Program-made: the position numbers and the translations under genes | Part shown: positions 17,547 to 26,206 of the stretch, in pieces | How the letters are laid out: the number at the start of each line of letters is the position of its first letter | Position numbering within the stretch: the stretch's first letter is position 1 | Assembly (NCBI RefSeq): GCF_026712205.1 | Contig: NZ_JAPPUW010000025.1 | Coordinates: 1 to 61,258, forward strand | Length of the DNA stretch: 61,258 nt | Direction of reading: 5' to 3' | From: Pelomonas aquatica | GTDB lineage: Bacteria > Pseudomonadota > Gammaproteobacteria > Burkholderiales > Burkholderiaceae_C | Notes under the pieces: generated by a model | Seen by the model: the letters and a program-made list of their open reading frames with translations, nothing else | Database searches by the model: none | Told to the model about the DNA's origin: nothing

Positions 17547-17999
17547 CTACAGCTTCACCGTTAGGCGCCACGAGATCGCATGAGGCCGAATGCTGGCGCA
17601 TACCGGCCCCCCATCGCCAGCCGTTCCAAGAATACGAGCTTCGATGGCGCAGGCTGGGTCACCCACAGCGGACTCGATCAGGGGGCGAGGAATCGCGGCC
17701 AGCTTGACCTTTGCTCTGCGCTCCCAGCACGATGCCGATTGGCCAGCGAGAGTGCCGGAGTTCAGGTAGATGAAGCGGTCGGCCGGCGCGCCTTGCGCAT
17801 AGGGGCCGCGAAAGTTGAATGCCCCATCCACAAGGGGCGGCCCGAGACGCATGGTGATGGCAAACGCAACGGATTCGACATCCGATGCATAGGGCGGCAG
17901 CAGCTCGTCGCGGCCCCGTTGCACAGCAAACACAACCCCAGGTGGCGGCGCCAAGACCGTCAGCAAGAGTTGAAGTACAGGTGCGGCGCTCTGCTGCAT
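17547..17999 (-). CDS. DUF5990 family protein
   Basis: A 150-residue cytoplasmic protein of the uncharacterised DUF5990 family. Recognisable segments are VFAVQRGRDELLPP near the start, FNFRGPYAQGAPADRFIYLNSGT in the middle and SCWERRAKVKL. I took the ATG at 17999 (MQQSAA), which puts the conserved region at the N terminus; the frame stays open upstream. No function is known. It separates the arsenic-linked cluster from the mer genes and shares no obvious operon with either. Confidence 0.65.
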   Translation of the reverse strand: MQQSAAPVLQLLLTVLAPPPGVVFAVQRGRDELLPPYASDVESVAFAITMRLGPPLVDGAFNFRGPYAQGAPADRFIYLNSGTLAGQSASCWERRAKVKLAAIPRPLIESAVGDPACAIEARILGTAGDGGPVCASIRPHAISWRLTVKL

Positions 18000-18246
18000 G
18001 GGTTCCGTCCAAGTCGTCAGCCGGCGGCTAGCGTCGATGCTCGGGGAGCGAGCATCTTTACCTCCGGCCTCACATTGGAGCAGCAGCGCAGTCACTGCTC
18101 TGAACCTGGCCTTCAGATCGGCGAGCTTGCCCTAGTTGAAGTTGGTCACCAACGTAGCGCTGTCCAGAACTCGGCGTCGCATCAAAAGTCGTCAGGCAGG
18201 GGCTGCGCCGGCATCCACAACGGTTGCTTGACGCGGGCTTAGTGGT

Positions 18247-18645
18247 TCAGTCCGCCGTCAGCGCATGGATGATGGGGCAGTTGCCCTGCGCCTCCCCCGT
18301 GTCGCACTGCTGCAGCAAAGCCGTCAGCGCCTTGCGCATCGCCCTCAGGTCGGCGAGCTTGTCCTCGATGACCTGCAGCTTGTGCGTGGCCAGCTCGCGC
18401 GTCTCGGCACAGGCACAGGCCTCGTCCAGTGCGAGCAGGCTGCCCACCTCTTCGAGCGTGAAGCCCAGCACCTGGGCCCGCTTGATGAAGCGCACGCGCT
18501 TGATGGCGGCCGGGTCATAGCGCCTGTGCCCGCCCATGGGCTTATCGGGCTCGGCCATCAGGCCGCGGCGCTGGTAGTAGCGGATGGTCTCCACGTTCAC
18601 GCCGGCCTCGTCGGCCAGCCGCCCTATCGTCAACTCACTTGTCAT
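18247..18645 (-). CDS. merR: MerR mercury-responsive activator/repressor
   Basis: A 132-residue MerR with N-terminal winged HTH (TIGRLADEAGVNVETIRYYQRRGL) and the three Hg(II) ligands at the diagnostic spacing: Cys79, Cys114 and Cys123 (35 and 9 residues apart, as in Tn501 MerR). It is divergent from merT and binds the operator at 18654-18685. It represses without Hg(II) and underwinds the promoter when mercury is bound. Confidence 0.95.
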   Translation of the reverse strand: MTSELTIGRLADEAGVNVETIRYYQRRGLMAEPDKPMGGHRRYDPAAIKRVRFIKRAQVLGFTLEEVGSLLALDEACACAETRELATHKLQVIEDKLADLRAMRKALTALLQQCDTGEAQGNCPIIHALTAD

Positions 18646-18653
18646 CTGCCCCC

Positions 18654-18685
18654 TTGACTCCGTACCATGGTACGGACTCTAGACT
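18654..18685 (+). promoter_or_regulatory. merT promoter and MerR operator
   Basis: A -35 TTGACT (18654-18659) and a -10-like TAGACT (18680-18685) are separated by 20 bp. The long spacer carries the perfect 16 bp palindrome CCGTACCATGGTACGG (18660-18675). Overlong spacing with a central dyad is the MerR-family promoter design. The merT ATG follows at 18722. Confidence 0.88.
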
Positions 18686-18721
18686 GTCGGCCGTCGTGTA
18701 GGTGCACCCCGGTGGAGGGCA

Positions 18722-19063
18722 ATGTCCAAGGTCAAGAGTTCGTTGGTCGCCAGCGTGCTGGCGGCGGTTGGTGCGTCGGTGTGCTGCGTCGGGCCGCTGG
18801 TGCTGCTCACGCTGGGCATTGGCGGCGCCTGGGTCTCCAGCCTGACCGCGCTGGAGCCGCTGAGGCCCTGGTTCATCGCCCTGACGCTGCTGTTCCTGGG
18901 CCTGGCGTTCCGGCGCCTGTACCTGCAACCGCAGGTCTGCGAACCCGGCTCTGCGTGCGCCGAGCCCATCGTCCTCCAGCGCCAGCGGCTGATCTTCTGG
19001 GCCATTGCGCTGGCGTTGTTTGTGTTGTTGTCGGTGCCCGGACTGGCGCCGCTTTTTCTCTGA
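18722..19063 (+). CDS. merT: MerT mercuric ion transporter
   Basis: A 113-residue inner-membrane protein with three predicted helices. The Hg(II)-binding pair Cys21-Cys22 (ASVCCVG) is in the first helix, and a second pair (VCEPGSACAE) lies in the cytoplasmic loop. MerT takes Hg(II) from MerP and brings it into the cell. Normally MerA then reduces it, but no merA follows here. It is the first gene of merT-merP-GDCCVxC. Confidence 0.95.
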   Translation: MSKVKSSLVASVLAAVGASVCCVGPLVLLTLGIGGAWVSSLTALEPLRPWFIALTLLFLGLAFRRLYLQPQVCEPGSACAEPIVLQRQRLIFWAIALALFVLLSVPGLAPLFL

Positions 19064-19074
19064 AGGGACTCCCC

Positions 19075-19353
19075 ATGCGCAAGTTGCTCACCGCCGCGCT
19101 CGTCACGCTGATGCCACTGGCCGCGTTCGCGGCCACACCGCAGACCGCCGTGCTCGACCTCCAGAACATGACCTGCGCGCTGTGCCAGGTCACGGTGAAG
19201 AAATCGCTGGAGCAAGTGGCCGGCGTGAGCCAGGCCCGCGTCGACTTCACGAAGAAGACAGCTACGGTGACGTTTGATGCCGACAAGACCAACGCGACGG
19301 CGCTGGCCAAGGCCACGACCGATGCAGGCTTTCCCTCAACGGTCCACAAATGA
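19075..19353 (+). CDS. merP: MerP periplasmic mercury-binding protein
   Basis: A 92-residue HMA-fold protein with signal peptide (about 1-20, ending AAFAA) and the metal site MTCALC (Cys34, Cys37). It scavenges Hg(II) in the periplasm and passes it to MerT. The stop overlaps the next ATG by 4 bp. Confidence 0.95.
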   Translation: MRKLLTAALVTLMPLAAFAATPQTAVLDLQNMTCALCQVTVKKSLEQVAGVSQARVDFTKKTATVTFDADKTNATALAKATTDAGFPSTVHK

Positions 19354-19577
19354 CCCCGACCGCGCCCCAGCTTGAGTCAGTGCTGACCTGCCCCGAATGC
19401 GGCCACGCCAGACGCGAGGTGATGCCCACCGACGCCTGCCAGTTCTTCTACGAATGCGAGCACTGCAAGGCCGTGCTGCGGCCCAAGGCCGGTGGCTGCT
19501 GCGTGTTCTGCTCGTATGGCTCGGTCAAGTGCCCGCCGGTGCAGATGCAGCAGGGCTGCTCGAGCTGCGGCGCCTGA
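19350..19577 (+). CDS. GDCCVxC-type heavy-metal protein
   Basis: A 75-residue cysteine-rich protein with CPECGHARREVM, FYECEHC, the family box GGCCVFCSYGS (canonical form GDCCVxC; the acidic residue is Gly here) and KCPP, twelve cysteines in all. Such proteins recur beside mer and other metal operons, but no activity is assigned. It overlaps merP (ATGA) and so is translated with it. It may act as a cytoplasmic metal sink in place of MerA; that is speculation. Confidence 0.8.
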   Translation: MTPTAPQLESVLTCPECGHARREVMPTDACQFFYECEHCKAVLRPKAGGCCVFCSYGSVKCPPVQMQQGCSSCGA

Positions 19578-19644
19578 AGGCTACCAACTGATTGGGTACC
19601 CCCCAATGACGAGGGTCGCCAATGTAGCCGCGCAGGCCCGGCGC

Positions 19645-20106
19645 CTAGTGGCCGTGGACTGAGCGCAGGTGGCTGTGCTCCTTCGTCGCAGCCGTAGCGG
19701 CCGCTGGGTCTTGTGCCGCCTCGGCCAGGCCGGCCAGGATGCCGCACTGGTCGGCCGCCCGCGCGGCGCCGCAGCGCAGACGCAACTCCTTCAGTTCGCG
19801 CTCCAGTGAGCGCAGTTCCTTGATGCGCCTGGAGACATGGCCAATGTGCTCGTCCAGCAGTGCGTTCACGTCCCCACAGTCACCGGAAGGCTCGTCCTTG
19901 AATCGCAGCAGCACGCGCACCTCGTCCAGCGACATGTCCAGCCCACGGCAGTAGCGGATGAACTGCAGTCGCTCCAGGTGGGGCGGCTCGTAGATGCGGA
20001 AGTTGCCGCCCGTGCGCGCTGGTGGCGGCAGCAAGCCTTCGCGCTCGTAGTAGCGGATCGTCTCGATCGGCGTGGCCGAGGCGGTCGACAGCTCGCCAAT
20101 TTTCAT
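19645..20106 (-). CDS. cadR: CadR/PbrR-type MerR-family regulator (Cd/Pb/Zn)
   Basis: A 153-residue MerR-family regulator with HTH KIGELSTASATPIETIRYYEREGL and metal ligands Cys77 and Cys112, with Cys121 near the usual third position. The tail is histidine-bearing (HSHLRSVHGH), as in CadR. The chosen ATG at 20106 gives the standard MerR N terminus; the frame is open upstream. It is divergent from the P-type ATPase gene and should control it from the operator at 20145-20175. Confidence 0.9.
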   Translation of the reverse strand: MKIGELSTASATPIETIRYYEREGLLPPPARTGGNFRIYEPPHLERLQFIRYCRGLDMSLDEVRVLLRFKDEPSGDCGDVNALLDEHIGHVSRRIKELRSLERELKELRLRCGAARAADQCGILAGLAEAAQDPAAATAATKEHSHLRSVHGH

Positions 20107-20144
20107 GAACAGCCCCTGAAGGATTGTGGAAAGTGTAGAGGGGC

Positions 20145-20175
20145 TTGACTCTGGAGCCACTACAGGTTGTCCAAT
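20145..20175 (+). promoter_or_regulatory. cadA promoter with CadR/PbrR operator
   Basis: A -35 TTGACT at 20145-20150 is followed by the imperfect dyad CTGGAGCCACTACAGG (20151-20166) in an overlong spacer, the arrangement recognised by CadR/PbrR. The -10 (near 20169-20175) is weak. It lies 18 bp before the first possible cadA start. Confidence 0.7.
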
Positions 20176-20192
20176 GGCGATCTTGCTGAACG

Positions 20193-22469
20193 ATGCCGCC
20201 CCCAATGCCCCACTCTGAACATGCCCACACCGGCCACGAGCACGGGCACCACGACCATCACCACGGGCATGAGCACAACCATGCGCCGGCGAAGGCCTGC
20301 GGCACAGCCACCTGTGGTGGTGGAGCCTGCACCTCCGCAGCGGCTCCGGCGGCCGCGCTGGTTGACGGTGGGCTGCTCTTGCGCATCCCGTCCATGGACT
20401 GCCCCACCGAAGAGGGGCAGATCCGTCGGGCGCTGGAGGGCTTCGCCGAAGTGCGGCGCCTGCAGTTTGATCTGGCGGGGCGGGCCCTGGCCATCGATGC
20501 GCCGCCTGCCTCCTGGGATGCCGTCACCACAGCCATCAACGCTGCCGGGTTCAAGACCGAGACGCTGTCCGCACCACCGGCTGCCGAAGACACCGCCAAG
20601 GCGCAACGCGCCGAATTGGGGCGGCTGATCGCGGCCCTGGTCGTGGCCATCGGTGCCGAGTTGGTCCACTTCCTCGCGCCGGACGCGCTGCCGTGGCGAG
20701 TCGCGGGCATGGGCATCGCGGCGGGCGCCATCGCTTTGTCGGGCACGGCGGTCTTTCGCAAGGGCGTGGCCGCGCTATTCCGGGGCCAGCTCAACATCAA
20801 CGCGCTGATGAGCGTCGCCGTTGCTGGCGCGTTCGCCATCGGCCAATGGCCCGAGGCGGCGATGGTCATGGCGCTGTACTCGCTGGCCGAACTTATCGAG
20901 GCGAGATCGGTCGAGCGCGCGCGCAACGCCATCACGGGCCTGCTGCAGCTGTCGCCGGCTCGGGTCGAGGTGCGCCAGGCCGATGATGTCTGGACCAGCG
21001 TCGAAGCCAAGGCCGTGGCCGTGGGCGCCATCGCACGGGTCAAGCCCGGAGAACGCTTCGCGCTCGACGGCCGGGTGACCGCAGGGCAAAGCGCTGTCGA
21101 CCAGTCTCCGGTCACGGGCGAGAGCATTCCCGTCGACAAGGCGATCGGCGACGAGGTGTTTGCCGGCACCATCAACCAGAGCGGGTCGCTGGAGTTCGAG
21201 GTCACCAAGCCGGCCAGCGATACCGTCCTGGCGCGCATCATTCACGCCGTCGAAGCCGCCCAAGGCCAGCGCGCGCCGACGCAGCGCTTCGTCGACCGCT
21301 TCGCGGCCATCTACACCCCTGCGGTCTTCGTGCTCGCGCTCGCCGTGGCCGTGGGCACGCCGCTGGCGCTGGGCTGGCCATGGCTGACGGGGATCTACAA
21401 GGCTTTGGTGCTGCTGGTCATCGCCTGCCCCTGCGCCCTGGTCATCTCCACGCCCGTCACCGTCGTGAGCGGCCTGGCCGCCGCGGCGCGCCGAGGCATC
21501 CTGATCAAGGGTGGTGTCTACCTGGAGAATGCGCGCAAGCTGAGCGTTGTGGCGCTCGACAAGACCGGCACGCTGACCGAGGGCAAGCCCAAGCTGGTCG
21601 CGCAGGTGATGAGAACCCAGGCGCTGCCGGAGGATCAGGTGCTGCGCATCGCACGCAGTCTTGCTGGCCGGTCTGATCACCCGGTCTCCAAGGCCATTGC
21701 CGCTGGACTGGCTGGCGAGGCGTCCGTGGTCCAGAACTTCGGTGCCGAGTTGGGGCGCGGCGTCCACGGCTCGGTGGACGGCCAGGACTACGTGCTGGGT
21801 AACCACCGCTGGATTCACGAACGCGGCCACTGCTCAGCCGAGCTTGAGGCGCTGATGCATGAGCATGAGGCTCAAGGTCGGACCATCACCGTCCTGGCTA
21901 ACGCCCAAGAGGTGTTGGCGCTCTTCGCCGTTGCCGACACGACCAAGGAGTCCAGCAGGCAGGCCATTGCCGAGTTGAAGGCACTGGGCGTGCGGACCGT
22001 GATGCTGACCGGCGACAACCCGTCCACGGCGCAGAACATCGCCAAACAGGTGGGCATCGATGATGTTCGCGCCGACCTGCTGCCGCAGGACAAGCAGAAG
22101 GCGGTCGAGCAGTTGGGCGCCAGCGGCGAGGTCGGTATGGTCGGTGACGGCGTCAACGACTCCCCCAGCCTCGCGGCGGCGGCCATTGGCTTCTCGATGG
22201 GCGGCGCCGGCACCGACACGGCGAAAGAAGCGGCCGACGTCCTCATCATGAACGACGATCTGCGCAAAGTGCCCGAGACCATCCGCTTGTCGCAAAAGAC
22301 CTACTCGGTGCTCTGGCAGAACATCGCACTTGCGCTGGGCATCAAAGCGGTGTTCTTCGTCCTGGCAGTCTTCGGCAGCGCCACCATGTGGATGGCCGTC
22401 TTTGCTGACATGGGTGCGAGCCTGCTGGTTGTCTTCAACGGCCTGCGCCTTTTGAAGAGCACTCGCTAA
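20193..22469 (+). CDS. cadA: Heavy-metal P1B-type ATPase (Cd/Pb/Zn exporter)
   Basis: A 758-residue efflux ATPase. It begins with a His-rich stretch (HEHGHHDHHHGHEHNH), then an HMA-like domain with MDCPTEE, the membrane metal site CPC (residues 412-414), the phosphorylation motif DKTGT (Asp456), a TGDNPSTA hinge and GDGVNDSPSLAAA. It exports divalent soft metals from the cytoplasm. ATG 20193 and ATG 20205 (MPHSEHAH) are both possible. Context with cadR and a pbrT-like gene makes Cd/Pb the likely substrates. Confidence 0.93.
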   Translation: MPPPMPHSEHAHTGHEHGHHDHHHGHEHNHAPAKACGTATCGGGACTSAAAPAAALVDGGLLLRIPSMDCPTEEGQIRRALEGFAEVRRLQFDLAGRALAIDAPPASWDAVTTAINAAGFKTETLSAPPAAEDTAKAQRAELGRLIAALVVAIGAELVHFLAPDALPWRVAGMGIAAGAIALSGTAVFRKGVAALFRGQLNINALMSVAVAGAFAIGQWPEAAMVMALYSLAELIEARSVERARNAITGLLQLSPARVEVRQADDVWTSVEAKAVAVGAIARVKPGERFALDGRVTAGQSAVDQSPVTGESIPVDKAIGDEVFAGTINQSGSLEFEVTKPASDTVLARIIHAVEAAQGQRAPTQRFVDRFAAIYTPAVFVLALAVAVGTPLALGWPWLTGIYKALVLLVIACPCALVISTPVTVVSGLAAAARRGILIKGGVYLENARKLSVVALDKTGTLTEGKPKLVAQVMRTQALPEDQVLRIARSLAGRSDHPVSKAIAAGLAGEASVVQNFGAELGRGVHGSVDGQDYVLGNHRWIHERGHCSAELEALMHEHEAQGRTITVLANAQEVLALFAVADTTKESSRQAIAELKALGVRTVMLTGDNPSTAQNIAKQVGIDDVRADLLPQDKQKAVEQLGASGEVGMVGDGVNDSPSLAAAAIGFSMGGAGTDTAKEAADVLIMNDDLRKVPETIRLSQKTYSVLWQNIALALGIKAVFFVLAVFGSATMWMAVFADMGASLLVVFNGLRLLKSTR

Positions 22470-22526
22470 ATTTTTCGGCCACACAGGCTCGCGTCGCGCG
22501 GGCCATCTTTTTGCACAAGAACCGAA

Positions 22527-24467
22527 ATGAGTCTCACTAAGACAGCACGCCGCGGCGCCCAAGTCCTCGCAGTCCTTGCTGCGGTCCTCTTCTCAGGCGT
22601 GCTGCAAGCGTCAGAAGCCGACGTGAAGCGCGTTTGGCAAATCCTCGACTACCTGGCCGTCGACTACGCGGGTGCGGTCAAGGACGGCAAGGTGGTTTCG
22701 CAGTCCGAATACGACGAGATGAAGGAGTTCGTGCTGACGGCGCGAACCAAAATCACAGCATTGGAAGCCAAGAGCGAGCAGGCTGCGCTGATTGCCCAGG
22801 CTACTGAGCTGGAGGCGGCCATCGGCGCCCGAGCCGAGGCGAGCAAGGTCGGCACGCTGTCCAAGGCTTTGGCCAAGCATCTTGTCGCCGCCTATCCGGT
22901 CCCGCTGGCGCCTTCGACCATCCCAGACGTCAAACTCGGCGCGAAGGTCTACGCGGAAAACTGCGCGAGTTGCCACGGCACAACCGGCGACGGCATGGGC
23001 CCCGTCGGTAAGGCCCTGAACCCTCTGCCGGTCGCGTTCACCGACAAAGAGCGTGCGCGCCAACGCAGCCTCTTTGCTCTCTACCAAGCTGTATCCCAAG
23101 GCATCACCGGGACAGCGATGCCCGCGTTCGGCCAGCTCTCGGATGACGACCGATGGGCGGTGGCCACCTACCTGGGCACCTTCGCACACGACCGCAACGA
23201 GGTTGAGCAAGGCAAGAAGGTCTGGGCTGAGGACGAGAAGGCGAAGGTCGCGGTCCCCAGCTTTGACCGCTTCGTTGGCCTGACGCAGAACGACTTGGCC
23301 GAGTCGCTGGGCACGAAAGACGCGAGCTTGGTCATGGCCTACCTGCACGCAAATCCGGACGTGCTGAACCAGGTTCCCGCAGGCGGCATGACGCTCGCGC
23401 GCAAGCAGCTCATCGATAGCTTGGCGGCCTACAAGGCAGGTGACGTCAAGAAGGCCCAAGACCTTGCCTTGTCGTCCTACCTGGATGGAGTCGAGCCCTA
23501 CGAGCAGGCCCTCGCGGCCAAGGATGGCTCGTTGAAGAACCAGATTGAAGTGGCGATGAGCCGCTACCGGTCGAACATTTCGGACAGATCCTCCGTGGAC
23601 ATGGTGGCCGCATCGGCGGCTGAAGTGGAGCAGCTCTTTACGCTTGGCGACAAGGTGCTTGCGGACTCACGGGCGGACGCAACGGCTGCCTTCTTGGGCA
23701 GTCTGACCATCCTGCTGCGCGAGGGTCTTGAGGCCCTTCTTGTCGTGGTGGCCATGATTGCGTTCCTGCGCAAGGCGGAGCGTCCAGATGTCCTGGCATA
23801 CGTTCACGCGGGCTGGTTGACAGCGCTCCTCGCAGGCGCGGCGACCTGGGGTGCGGCAACGTATCTCGTCACCATCACCGGCGCGAACCGGGAAGTGACG
23901 GAGGGGTTGTCGAGCCTCTTCGCTGCGGCCGTGCTTGTGAGCGTCGGCGTCTGGATGCACCAGAAGAGCGTCGCCGGACAGTGGCAGGCCTACTTGCGCG
24001 AGCGCATGTCCGCAGCCTTGAACCGAAAGTCGGCGTTCGTCATGTTCGGCCTGGCCTTCATTGCCGTGTATCGCGAGGTCTTCGAGACCATCCTGTTCTA
24101 CGCGGCGCTTTGGGGTCAGGGCAACGACCACGCCATCCTGGCCGGCCTGGCTGCCGGTGTCCTGTCTCTGGCAGCAATCACCGTCTTGCTGCTGCGCTTC
24201 AGCGCGAGGTTGCCCATCGGCAAGTTCTTCTCCGCCAGCTCCTGGCTTGTCGCCGTGCTTGCCGTCGTTCTCACCGGCAAGGGCGTAGCAGCGCTGCAGG
24301 AGGCCGGGTGGATTGCCCCGAGTGCGCTCACCGCTCCAAGGTTGGAACTGCTTGGTGTGTACCCATCCACCATCGGGCTCACCGCGCAGGCGGTCGTTCT
24401 GGCGTTCGTGCTGGGATTCTTCCTTTGGCATGGCCGCACGCAGTCCAAGCCGGAGCAGCACGGATGA
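22527..24467 (+). CDS. pbrT: PbrT-like cytochrome c / FTR1 permease fusion
   Basis: A 646-residue fusion. After a signal sequence, a c-type cytochrome domain carries the haem motif CASCH (146-150). The C-terminal half is an FTR1 iron/lead permease with seven helices and the paired metal motifs REGLEA (about 398) and REVFE (about 516). In Cupriavidus metallidurans this arrangement is PbrT, a Pb(II) uptake protein in the pbr operon. It starts 57 bp after the ATPase gene. Ferrous iron uptake is the alternative role. Confidence 0.87.
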   Translation: MSLTKTARRGAQVLAVLAAVLFSGVLQASEADVKRVWQILDYLAVDYAGAVKDGKVVSQSEYDEMKEFVLTARTKITALEAKSEQAALIAQATELEAAIGARAEASKVGTLSKALAKHLVAAYPVPLAPSTIPDVKLGAKVYAENCASCHGTTGDGMGPVGKALNPLPVAFTDKERARQRSLFALYQAVSQGITGTAMPAFGQLSDDDRWAVATYLGTFAHDRNEVEQGKKVWAEDEKAKVAVPSFDRFVGLTQNDLAESLGTKDASLVMAYLHANPDVLNQVPAGGMTLARKQLIDSLAAYKAGDVKKAQDLALSSYLDGVEPYEQALAAKDGSLKNQIEVAMSRYRSNISDRSSVDMVAASAAEVEQLFTLGDKVLADSRADATAAFLGSLTILLREGLEALLVVVAMIAFLRKAERPDVLAYVHAGWLTALLAGAATWGAATYLVTITGANREVTEGLSSLFAAAVLVSVGVWMHQKSVAGQWQAYLRERMSAALNRKSAFVMFGLAFIAVYREVFETILFYAALWGQGNDHAILAGLAAGVLSLAAITVLLLRFSARLPIGKFFSASSWLVAVLAVVLTGKGVAALQEAGWIAPSALTAPRLELLGVYPSTIGLTAQAVVLAFVLGFFLWHGRTQSKPEQHG

Positions 24468-24517
24468 CGACACGGGGCCAGCGTGTGTGAACCCAGGCCG
24501 CTAAACTGCCAACGCTG

Positions 24518-24904
24518 ATGACTATCCGTCGCCTCCACCGCCTGACCGCTGCGTTCCTCGTGGCGCTGTCCTTCCTGCTGCCGCTTCAGGTCGCGTGGGG
24601 CGCTGCGGCCGCGTATTGCGAACACGAGACGACGACTCAGGGAGCCAAGCACTTCGGGCACCACCAGCACGAGCACAAGGCCGACGCGCACGATGCTGAA
24701 GCGAAGAAGTCCGTGGCGAAGAAGTTGGTCGTCGACAACGACTGTGCTTCTTGCCACATCAGCAGCTCGGCCATAGCCGCCGATGCAGCAGCTGGCCTGT
24801 GGCCTGCAGGCCTCGCGGCCGGCTTGGTCGCCGTCACCTCCGACGCACATGCGTCTGCGCCCACCAGGGCGCCAGACCGCCCTCAGTGGCGCCGTCTCGC
24901 CTAG
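24518..24904 (+). CDS. czcI: CzcI-like periplasmic cation-efflux accessory protein
   Basis: A 128-residue secreted protein with a signal peptide (residues 1-29). A His-rich metal patch (KHFGHHQHEHKADAH) and the CASCHISS segment are typical of CzcI, a small protein at the head of czc operons thought to modulate expression. The CxxCH resembles a haem motif but is family-conserved in CzcI. It lies 70 bp before czcC. Confidence 0.8.
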   Translation: MTIRRLHRLTAAFLVALSFLLPLQVAWGAAAAYCEHETTTQGAKHFGHHQHEHKADAHDAEAKKSVAKKLVVDNDCASCHISSSAIAADAAAGLWPAGLAAGLVAVTSDAHASAPTRAPDRPQWRRLA

Positions 24905-24973
24905 CCGGCGAGACAGGAGGACTTCCAACCACACCCCTCTCGCCGAATCCCTGGTTTCAACCTATGAGATTCG

Positions 24974-26191
24974 ATGAGAAGAATTCTTTGGCCGCTCGGG
25001 CTGGCGGCAGCATTGCTCAGCCCATTCACCGTCCGCGCTCAGCAGACGACAGACACCCTCACCCTTGAACAGGCGCTCGAGCTGGCGACATCGCGCAGCT
25101 TCGTGGTGTCGGCAGCGCAGCGTGAGCTTGAGGCCCAGGACGGCTCCGTCCGACAGGCGGGCGCATTTCGCAACCCCGAACTCGCGGCAAGCGTCGAGGA
25201 CACGCGCAGCGCGACACGGACGACAACGACCACGTTGAACATCCCGTTGGAGCTGGCCGGCAAGCGCACGGCCCGCGTCAATGCGGCACAGCGGGCTCGC
25301 GACCTGGCTGAGGTCGAACTGACCAATGCGAAGGCCCAGGTTCGCTCGTCAGTCATCGCCGCCTACTTCACCGTCCTCGCCGCGCAGGAGCGCTCCAAGC
25401 TCGCTGCCAACTCGGCGGACCTCGCGACCAGCGGTGCCCAGGCCGTGACCAAGCGCGTGGCCGCCGGCAAGGTCTCCCCCGTGGACGCCACCCGCGCCCA
25501 GGTCGACCAGGCCAACGCGCAGCTCGAAGTCACAGAGGCACAAGCCGCGCTGACGACTGCCCGTCACGCCCTGGTCGCGCTTTGGGGCGACACGGAACCG
25601 CGCTTCGCCAGCGTCGCGGGAGACATCAGCGTCGTCCCTGAACGCGCACCTCTCCCTGAGCTGGTGAGCCGACTTGAGGAAGCCCCCGCGCTGCTGGCTG
25701 CCCGTACCGAGGTAGAGCGTCGCAAGGCCTTGGTGGACGTCGAGCGCAGCAAGGCCGTGCCCGACGTAACCCTCAGCGTCGGCGCCAAGCGCGACAACGA
25801 GATGGGGCGCACCCAGGCCATCGTCGGCCTGTCCATCCCGCTGCCGCTCTTTGACCGCAACCAGGGCGCGGTTTACGAGGCCAGCAAGCGGGCCGACAAG
25901 GCGGAGGACGAGTTCCAGGCCGCGCGCCTGCGCGTCCTTGCCGAGTTGCAGACAGCGGCAGTGCAGCTGTCCATCGCACGCACCTCGCTGCAGGCGCTGC
26001 AGTCGACGGTCCTGCCCGCAGCGCAGCTGGCTTATGACTCGGCCAGCAAGGGCTTCGAGGCTGGGAAGTTCGGCTTCCTCGACGTCATCGACGCGCAGCG
26101 CTCGCTGCTGCAAGCCCGGGCGCGCTACCTGAGCACGCTCTCCAACGCATACCAGGCCGCCACGGCCATCGACCGTCTGCTCGGTCGGTAA
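24974..26191 (+). CDS. czcC: CzcC outer-membrane factor of a cation RND efflux system
   Basis: A 405-residue TolC-like protein with a signal peptide (about 1-22, TVRAQ) and two repeats of long coiled-coil segments (about 90-200 and 290-390). It is the outer-membrane duct of the CzcCBA tripartite pump. czcB follows 15 bp downstream. Confidence 0.92.
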   Translation: MRRILWPLGLAAALLSPFTVRAQQTTDTLTLEQALELATSRSFVVSAAQRELEAQDGSVRQAGAFRNPELAASVEDTRSATRTTTTTLNIPLELAGKRTARVNAAQRARDLAEVELTNAKAQVRSSVIAAYFTVLAAQERSKLAANSADLATSGAQAVTKRVAAGKVSPVDATRAQVDQANAQLEVTEAQAALTTARHALVALWGDTEPRFASVAGDISVVPERAPLPELVSRLEEAPALLAARTEVERRKALVDVERSKAVPDVTLSVGAKRDNEMGRTQAIVGLSIPLPLFDRNQGAVYEASKRADKAEDEFQAARLRVLAELQTAAVQLSIARTSLQALQSTVLPAAQLAYDSASKGFEAGKFGFLDVIDAQRSLLQARARYLSTLSNAYQAATAIDRLLGR

Positions 26192-26206
26192 GAACGGAAC
26201 ACGAAC

